From JBBQIY01 sp964618405 (GTDB lineage: Bacteria; Verrucomicrobiota; Kiritimatiellia; RFP12; UBA3636): a stretch of 11,593 bases of DNA. Positions within the stretch are counted from its first letter, which is position 1. Every line of letters starts with the position of its first letter. The translations under genes were made by a program, and so were the position numbers. Positions 6,273-11,593 of this stretch are shown piece after piece. The notes beneath the pieces are model-generated. The model did not search any database. It saw only the letters and a list, made by a program, of their open reading frames with translations, and had not been told where the DNA came from. The DNA lies in NCBI GenBank assembly GCA_964618405.1, contig CAZUAY010000120.1, positions 1 to 11,593 on the forward strand, in the 5' to 3' direction.

Positions 6273-7314
6273 CGTTCAACTTTTAAGTCTTTTTCTGTTC
6301 GGGTGTCTTGCCTATGGTGTTCGGGGGCAGATGGGCGTTCCCGTAATCGATGATGCCGGTTTTCGCAAACTCACTCGCTCCTACGCACAGGAGAATCTCT
6401 CTGATGCGACGATGGTAAGCCTGTTTACACGTTTTTCTGATCAAGGTGATCCGCGAGCAACGCTTTGGTTGGCACGGCTACATTGGGGTGGACGCTGCGA
6501 TCTCAAATGGAATCCGGGGCTAGGTAATGATTTGGCAGATCCGGTTATCGATCAGGTCATTAAACTTGCGGAAGGCGGTGATCACGAAGCGCAGTTTTTG
6601 ATCGGAAGTTGCTATCATGAGGGGTTTGCCTTGGATCGGGATTTTGTTGAAGCTGTGAAGTGGTATTTCAAGGCCATTGAAGGGCAGCAGTTGTCTGTCT
6701 ACGGAAACTTGGGGATCCTGCTTGCGGAAGGGGCAGGAGTTGAGGCGGACATTGGGCAGGCTCGGAAGTTGTTTGAGACGGGAGCTGGGCTGGGGAGTTC
6801 TTCCTGTCGTAACTTGCTTAAGGTGTATGCTCCTCCGGATCCACAGAGCATGGCACGTTTGCAAGCGTTGAGACAAAACAAGGTGATTGCGGCATTAGGC
6901 CGGAAGACCGAGGATGCAGTACGCGTGTTAGCGGATTCAGGTGTAATAACTGCACCCGACGATTTCATCGACTTTCCTGACGGGGCTTTATCGTGTCTTG
7001 AGTTTGAAGACGATGGAATTATCCTGCTGTCCGGTGGCGATGGGATTGTACGGTGCATCGATGCCTATCGCGGAATGACGCTCTCGGACAAAGCGCGTGG
7101 AGGAATTCCCTTAGGAATCGCCTGGAGGGATGATCCTAATACAATCAAGGCAAAGCAGGGTACCCCTTACAACGAATCTAGATGGAATGCAGATGTTGTC
7201 TGGTGCTACATTTATCAAGCAGGAAACCTTCAGTTTACACTGACTTTCAAGTTTCAGAATGATGAAGGTGTTGAGACCTGGCGTGTCCGAGAGATATGGC
7301 AAGAGGATCTCTAG
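6262..7314 (+). CDS. Secreted Sel1-repeat protein with C-terminal domain, copy B1
   Basis: The gene encodes 350 residues. ATG 6262 is chosen because GGAGG (6252-6256) lies 5 nt upstream and a hydrophobic signal (LLSLFLFGCLAYG) follows; an ATG at 6250 lacks a site. LFGC at 12-15 is only a poor lipobox, so both a lipoprotein and ordinary export are possible. Residues about 59-178 hold Sel1-like (TPR-type) helical repeats: GDPRATLWLARLHWGG, then AEGGDHEAQFLIGSCYHEG with EAVKWYFKA (about 101-140), then YGNLGILLAEGAGV with ARKLFETGAGLG. Residues about 234-350 form a separate domain with DDGIILL, RGGIPLGIAW and KAKQGTP, recalling small BamE-like or immunity-type folds. It starts 11 nt inside A1 and abuts A2. 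Sel1 proteins usually scaffold protein complexes. Confidence 0.85.
   Translation: MRNSVQLLSLFLFGCLAYGVRGQMGVPVIDDAGFRKLTRSYAQENLSDATMVSLFTRFSDQGDPRATLWLARLHWGGRCDLKWNPGLGNDLADPVIDQVIKLAEGGDHEAQFLIGSCYHEGFALDRDFVEAVKWYFKAIEGQQLSVYGNLGILLAEGAGVEADIGQARKLFETGAGLGSSSCRNLLKVYAPPDPQSMARLQALRQNKVIAALGRKTEDAVRVLADSGVITAPDDFIDFPDGALSCLEFEDDGIILLSGGDGIVRCIDAYRGMTLSDKARGGIPLGIAWRDDPNTIKAKQGTPYNESRWNADVVWCYIYQAGNLQFTLTFKFQNDEGVETWRVREIWQEDL
7303..7307 (+). promoter_or_regulatory. Ribosome binding site of A2 inside the end of B1
   Basis: GAGGA lies 7 nt before the ATG at 7315, which directly follows the B1 stop codon. This favours 7315 over the in-frame ATG at 7354. Confidence 0.65.
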
Positions 7315-10286
7315 ATGAAGAATAATGCATCGCGGAAATATTGTTTTGTCGATATGATCCGGGTCTATAGGGTCCGTTATTTTGTGCTACAGTTGATTGT
7401 TTGTCTTCTTGCCACGACTGTTGTGGCTGAGCCTGTACGACTGGCGGTGATTGCGGAGGGCAATTCTGTGGAATGCCGCAACTTGGCGGATTTAATTCAA
7501 GTCGAGCTATCGAAACGTGATGATCTGGAATTAGTAGAACGCGAGGAAATTGACCGAGTGCTGGCCGAGCAAGCCCTCACAGCCTCAGCGCTTGTGGCCG
7601 AGTCACAGCGCGTTCGACTGGGTGCGATCTTACGGGCGAAGGGGCTGCTTTTCGTCGGGCAGACGAATCCAACGAATGGTGTGTTTCAGGTGAGGCTTGT
7701 TGAGACAACACGGGGCTTTCTTGCCGGCTTTGTTGTCCAGCCTGTCTCGGGTTCGCTGACGCCGATGGTGCAAGGAATGGTTGAACGGGCTGTGCTGGGG
7801 TTACCAACGCTTCTGCTCAAGCCGGAGCAGCAGACCTGCATTAGCATCCTGCATTTTGGCAATAGTTTGCCCAAGACGGTGAAACCTGATTTTTCACTTG
7901 AGCAGTTCGGCGATGGGGTTGAGCAGAAGCTCATGGAAGCGGTTTTTTCGTGTTCTGGCTCCGTTTTGCTTGAGCGGAGAAGGCTGGGAGACATTGCGCG
8001 CGAAAGTGATTTAGGAGAGAAAAAGCCGTCTCTGCTTGTCGGAGACTTATTGGTGGATGGCGAACTCGCCTTGTCGCCCCATCTCGTAGACGAAGGCGGG
8101 CATTTTAAGATGACGATGACGCTTCGAGTTCGGAGCACGGGATCGGAAACGGAAAAGGTCGTTCAGGAGGAAACGAGTCTGGATGATCTTGTGGCCGTGT
8201 CGGAAGATCTGATTGATCGGCTGTGCAGCAAAATCGTCGTCATGAGAAAAGAGGTTAACCCAGAGTCCTTGCAGGTAGAAGTCAAGGCTTTGGATGCCTT
8301 GGTCAGCCACTACCGCCTTCCCTGGGCGAGTGACGCTGCGTTTGCGCTGGATCCATCGAATCGGCAACGCNNNNNNNNNNTATGTTTCGCTACTCCTGAA
8401 TCAATTGGACACGCTGCCAGACGATAGAAGTAAGGCCATTACGATTGCACGGGTTGAACAGCTTTGCCGGAAGCACAACGTTCTGTTGTTGGAAGCCATC
8501 GACTTAGGCAGCAACCGCGCAGTATTGAAATTCCTGAGATGTCGCGAGACCTACGAGGATGCGGATCTTCTTCAGATGCTTCGTCCCTTCCGGGCACAGT
8601 TGCTCAGCGAGTTCGAAAGGATAGATTATAGTTCCCGCTTCTGTTTTTTCGACGGCCATATTCCGATACCCTTCGTCCTGGCGGCGGTATCTGTTAAGGT
8701 ATGTTAGCGAAGTCGAATCGAGCCCTTTGTGTACGGATGCGCGAAGAAATTCTATGTCGGCCTATTTGATGCATGTGTATCCCTGGAAAACAGCGTTTCT
8801 CGAGGAACAGCGGAGAAGTCAAGATCCGTTACGGCGTTTTTACGCCAATCACCTGCTCTTGAAACAGGAGCGCCAGGCCAAACGACAAGCTGAACTCGCT
8901 GATTCAATGGTGGCCGACCTTGATGTTGCGCTTAACATGACAGGCTGGATTGAGAGATGGGAGTCGTTTCACTTTGGCCTGTGGACCGTGCGCGGCATGA
9001 AGTCTCGGCGGAACCACTGGATGCCGGAAGCTTTGTTGGATCTTTATACGATTCGGCCGGCGCTGAAAGAGGACATCCAGCGCAAGTTGTTTAATCGAAT
9101 CAGGCAATTGACAGACGACAAAGATTTTTCGACCATCGAACTGCTCGATCCGGATATTATGCTGTCGACCATTTCAAAGAAAGAGCTCCTTTCTTGGTAC
9201 AAGCAGGTGGGTGATAAAGTCAATGAGGGGGAGGGGATTTTTTGGGGCTCTTTTTTTGACGAAATCCAAGTTGCTCGACGGGAACTAGAGACGCTACCTG
9301 AATTCCGAACGACAGAAGCTCAGATGCTTCGCTCTGAGGTCATTTTGGCCACGGACTCTTATAACACAAGGCTGACGCACCTCTTCCAGTCCGAAGACAT
9401 TGATTCCGACGAGATTCAGGTCTATCCTCAGATGATCTATATCGACGGCGATATACTCTGGATCGCCATTGCGGGAAAAAGAATGAGAAGCGTGGTTGAA
9501 AGCGGTGTTTGGATGGAGCCGGTTGGGTTCATAAAACTGGATCTTGTGACACGGAAAATAATTTCTGAGCGGATGACATGGGTGCCAACGGCGAAAAACT
9601 CTCTTGCGGAGAAGTCCGTTCTGAGTCCTCTCGGTCAGCGCTATTCCTTCGTGTGCCACTGGCTGTACAGGGTTCAGGATCGTCTGGTTGCGACTCATGC
9701 CAACCTCGGCATTTTGTCGGTTCCTGCGGAGGATGTCGATTTGGCGCGGATGGACATTGTCGATGAAAGAAACGGCCTGCCGGCGAAGGATAACAATCAG
9801 GAGATCATTTCTTTTTACGATATCCTGAGGCCGACTCGAGACGGGGTTGGTCTGCAGCAGGGGCAGCGGCTTTTCGTGTTGGATGTTGATACGCATCGGC
9901 TGTCCCTTATTGCCGATGGATCTCAGGCAATTTCCTCCTTGGGCTATTCTGATCGTCCCAAGAGGATTCAGCGTTTTTTTACGGATCCAGAGTCGAATGA
10001 GATCTGGCTTATTCTTGATCTCTCGAAGCCTAAGGCAAGCGCAGCGTTTAGATTTACGGCCGAGACATCTCGGTGGGAGGAAATGCCAACGGACTCGTTA
10101 CCGCCTAGGTCAGAGCAAGAAAAGGGTTATCAGTTGGGAGTGAAGAAGCTTTCCGCAGCCAGGCTGGACGGACTTGTTTGGTGCAATGTTTGGAAGGAAA
10201 ATATTGTCGCGATTCGCGGGCTCGGCACGAAAAGTTGGCAGGTTGTCATCTACTCAGACCGGGAGGAGGAAGACCATGCAAACTAA
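7315..10286 (+). CDS. Large secreted CsgG-like protein, copy A2 (broken by gap and frameshift in this assembly)
   Basis: This is the paralogue of the 3339-6272 gene along its whole length. The frame is 7315-8370, then 10 Ns, then a second frame from 8381, then a third from about 8650 to the stop at 10284-10286. Removing one N and one T of the T6 run (8644-8649) gives 990 codons, about 989 residues. The start has a signal segment (VLQLIVCLLATTVVA before EPV) with a long N-terminus; ATG 7354 is an alternative. Next come two CsgG-like modules (RLAVIAEGN; LLERRRLGDIARE), the helical part (KDFSTIELLD, IMLSTI) and a propeller-like end (YIDGDILWIAIAG, LGYSDRPKRIQRF). It abuts B1 and overlaps B2 by 11 nt. 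It is probably intact in the organism; real decay cannot be excluded. Confidence 0.75.
7442..7694 (+). repeat. Near-identical patch shared by A1 and A2 (copy in A2)
   Basis: This is the partner of 3439-3691. Similarity falls off sharply after the shared TTTCAGGTGAG near 7694 and before TGGCGGTGATTG at 7442, which gives defined boundaries. Confidence 0.85.
8371..8380. other. Assembly gap (10 N)
   Basis: Ten Ns separate the codon for R (8368-8370) from TAT GTT TCG, which continues in another frame. In A1 the equivalent position has three residues (VRT) between KKR and HALML. The true gap is therefore predicted to be 9 nt, which restores the frame. Confidence 0.85.
8644..8649 (+). other. Probable one-base frameshift in a T6 run
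   Basis: Upstream the A2 frame reads LLSEFER like A1; downstream the frame with YPSSWRRYLL and MHVYPWK matches A1 (LPSERRAHL, LYVYRWK). A TAG at 8622-8624 in the downstream frame places the shift after it. Dropping one T yields SRFCFST, which aligns with SPLSFDT of A1. A homopolymer error near a gap is the simplest reading; a real mutation is possible. Confidence 0.7.
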
Positions 10287-11352
10287 ACTCGTGCCGGTGA
10301 TGTGCATGGCCTTAATTTGCGTGGGGAATGTTGTCTTCGGTGAACGACCGAATGCCGCCAGCACAGCTTTGCTCAGTCAGGTCACGGAGCGTTACGCCTA
10401 CGAAAAGAAACCTGGGCCTGAAATGATGGAGGCATTCTCTGAGCTTGCTCAGCGAGGCGATCCCCGGGCCAGCCTCTGGATCGCTAGGTTCCATTTTACG
10501 GGGTGGTGCGGTCTAGCAGTGGATGAGACATTGGCTCAGCAAATGGCTAAGTCTGTCATTGAAAAGATTCGTGCATTTGCGGAGGCTGGCGATAGTGAGT
10601 CCCAGTTTCTGATGGCGGCTTGTTACCATCAAGGACTAGGAATTGATCAGGATCTGGAGGAAGCTGGGAAATGGTATGAGCGAGCTGTCCAACAGAAGAA
10701 CATCAACGCTTACAACAATTACGCAGTCCTGCTGACGCGGAATATCGGCGTCAAGCAGAATCTCGAGAAGGCGCGCAGACTCTATGCCGAAGGGGCAGCG
10801 ATGGGCGACCACAGGAGCGCTGTTGGGGTGTTTGACAGCAAAAAACCGGATGCCACCAGCCTGAGGCGAAGGGCCATGATGCGCGGCAACAAGCTTTTCT
10901 GGGCTCTCGGAAAGTCGAAAGATGAGGCCCTGGCTTTTCTGATCGACTCGGGAATTATCTCCCGGCCTGAATCGTACTACGATGCCACAGAAGGGAGCAA
11001 TCTCGTGCTGAACTATGAGGATGATGGCGTTGTTTTGCACGTGACCCTCGAAGGCTTTGTCCGTGCCCTTGATCTCTATCCGGGGATGACCGACTCCGAT
11101 CGAATTCGCGGTGGCATCCCACTGGGTATCGACTGGAACGACACGAAGGCCAAGATTATCAATAAATTAGGATCTCCAGACGATACTAAATATTATTCTC
11201 CCACAGGCATGTTTACACAGTCCTATCGCGCCGGAAATCTTAGGTTCTCGCTACATTCGTTAGCAAGTAAGGATATGCCAGTTGTCTTCTGGCGGATTCG
11301 TTTAGTTTGGCCGGAAGTCGAGCCCTCTGTTGATGACAAGGATTCGAAGTGA
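10276..11352 (+). CDS. Secreted Sel1-repeat protein with C-terminal domain, copy B2
   Basis: The gene encodes 358 residues. ATG 10276 follows AGGAGG (10264-10269) at 6 nt; the open frame extends upstream to 10174, but only this start gives a signal peptide (MQTKLVPV, hydrophobic core, VVFG before ER). It matches B1 throughout: GDPRASLWIARFHFTG, the Sel1 unit FAEAGDSESQFLMAACYHQG with EEAGKWYERA (about 101-140), YNNYAVLLTRNIGV with ARRLYAEGAAMG, then LIDSGIISRP. The C-terminal domain has YEDDGVVL, IRGGIPLGIDW and INKLGSP. The two B proteins keep layout and key motifs but differ at many positions, so the duplication is old. It overlaps A2 by 11 nt, as B1 does with A1, suggesting translational coupling and a joint product. 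Exact function unknown. Confidence 0.85.
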   Translation: MQTKLVPVMCMALICVGNVVFGERPNAASTALLSQVTERYAYEKKPGPEMMEAFSELAQRGDPRASLWIARFHFTGWCGLAVDETLAQQMAKSVIEKIRAFAEAGDSESQFLMAACYHQGLGIDQDLEEAGKWYERAVQQKNINAYNNYAVLLTRNIGVKQNLEKARRLYAEGAAMGDHRSAVGVFDSKKPDATSLRRRAMMRGNKLFWALGKSKDEALAFLIDSGIISRPESYYDATEGSNLVLNYEDDGVVLHVTLEGFVRALDLYPGMTDSDRIRGGIPLGIDWNDTKAKIINKLGSPDDTKYYSPTGMFTQSYRAGNLRFSLHSLASKDMPVVFWRIRLVWPEVEPSVDDKDSK

Positions 11353-11353
11353 G

Positions 11354-11399
11354 GTAATCGGTCAGTGACGGGGGGTGCCCCCTGTGCCTAACCGATTAC
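11354..11399. repeat. Large palindrome immediately after the last gene
   Basis: GTAATCGGTCAG (11354-11365) pairs with CTAACCGATTAC (11388-11399) with one mismatch. An inner stem GGGGG/CCCCC (11371-11375/11378-11382) sits on a 2-nt loop. It starts 2 nt after the stop codon. A T5 run follows only about 20 nt later, so it may act as a 3' barrier rather than a standard terminator. The outer arms repeat the palindrome at 43-75. Confidence 0.7.
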
Positions 11400-11593
11400 A
11401 GTGACTAGTCGCTAGACATTTTTGCACTCTCAATTTCCAACAGCCAACACTCAAATCCAATTTCCAAGTGGGGAACTTCGGTCAGGCCGTCTACGATCTT
11501 AGGTTCTTATCGTAGATTTCGCGAGCGATCATTCCAGCCCTCGCTAAATTGAGATTTTTTCTACTTTTTTGTCGCAAGTTCAATTCCCTCTTT
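11400..11593. other. Non-coding tail with short repeats
   Basis: No gene is visible. The palindrome GACTAGTC (11403-11410) is followed by CAATTTCCAA twice (11431-11440, 11458-11467). A 7-bp stem hairpin CTACGAT/ATCGTAG lies at 11491-11497/11509-11515. A weak 5-bp stem GCGAG/CTCGC (11521-11525/11540-11544) followed by two T-runs might serve as a terminator. Confidence 0.5.

Noticed and set aside
9294..9896. 200-codon minus-strand frame opposite A2
   Set aside because: The plus strand here is conserved with A1; the antisense frame has no start signals and is a codon-bias shadow.

Overview
The window looks like an accessory envelope locus of a Gram-negative bacterium. All five intact proteins begin with secretion signals, Shine-Dalgarno sites are strong, and intergenic DNA is crowded with palindromic and short repeats. 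This combination, together with several CsgG-like proteins and Sel1 repeats, fits the Planctomycetota-Verrucomicrobiota-Chlamydiota group (Verrucomicrobiota or Kiritimatiellota). That placement is inference and no marker gene confirms it. All genes are on the + strand.

Layout: 1-784 is non-coding, with palindromes, a REP-like block, GATTA-type short tandem repeats and a good sigma70-type promoter (679-707). Two genes follow, 27 bp apart: a secreted protein with an Ig-like half and a glutamine-amidotransferase-like half (785-1774), and a periplasmic CsgG-like protein (1802-2743). The gap 2744-3338 holds an inverted second copy of the REP-like block and a run of 7-bp repeats. From 3339 to 11352 four genes are packed without gaps: a 977-residue CsgG-like/helical/propeller-like protein, a Sel1-repeat protein, a second large CsgG-like protein, and a second Sel1-repeat protein. 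The tail 11353-11593 is again palindromic and non-coding.

The central observation is that the last four genes are a tandem duplication of one two-gene module (A1-B1-A2-B2). Each A gene overlaps its B gene by exactly 11 nt. A1 and A2 are mostly well diverged, but a 253-nt patch coding for their first CsgG-like domain is about 94% identical, which points to gene conversion or domain swapping. A2 is interrupted by a 10-N scaffold gap and one apparent extra base in a T6 run. Comparison with A1 predicts both are assembly or sequencing artefacts and that A2 encodes about 989 residues.

Working model (inference): these are secreted partners of an envelope complex. The A proteins would provide CsgG/FlgO-like modules plus a long helical part and a beta-propeller-like C-terminus. 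The B proteins would provide a Sel1 helical scaffold plus a small C-terminal domain. The upstream CsgG-like gene is a shorter relative. I do not recognise a named system with this composition.
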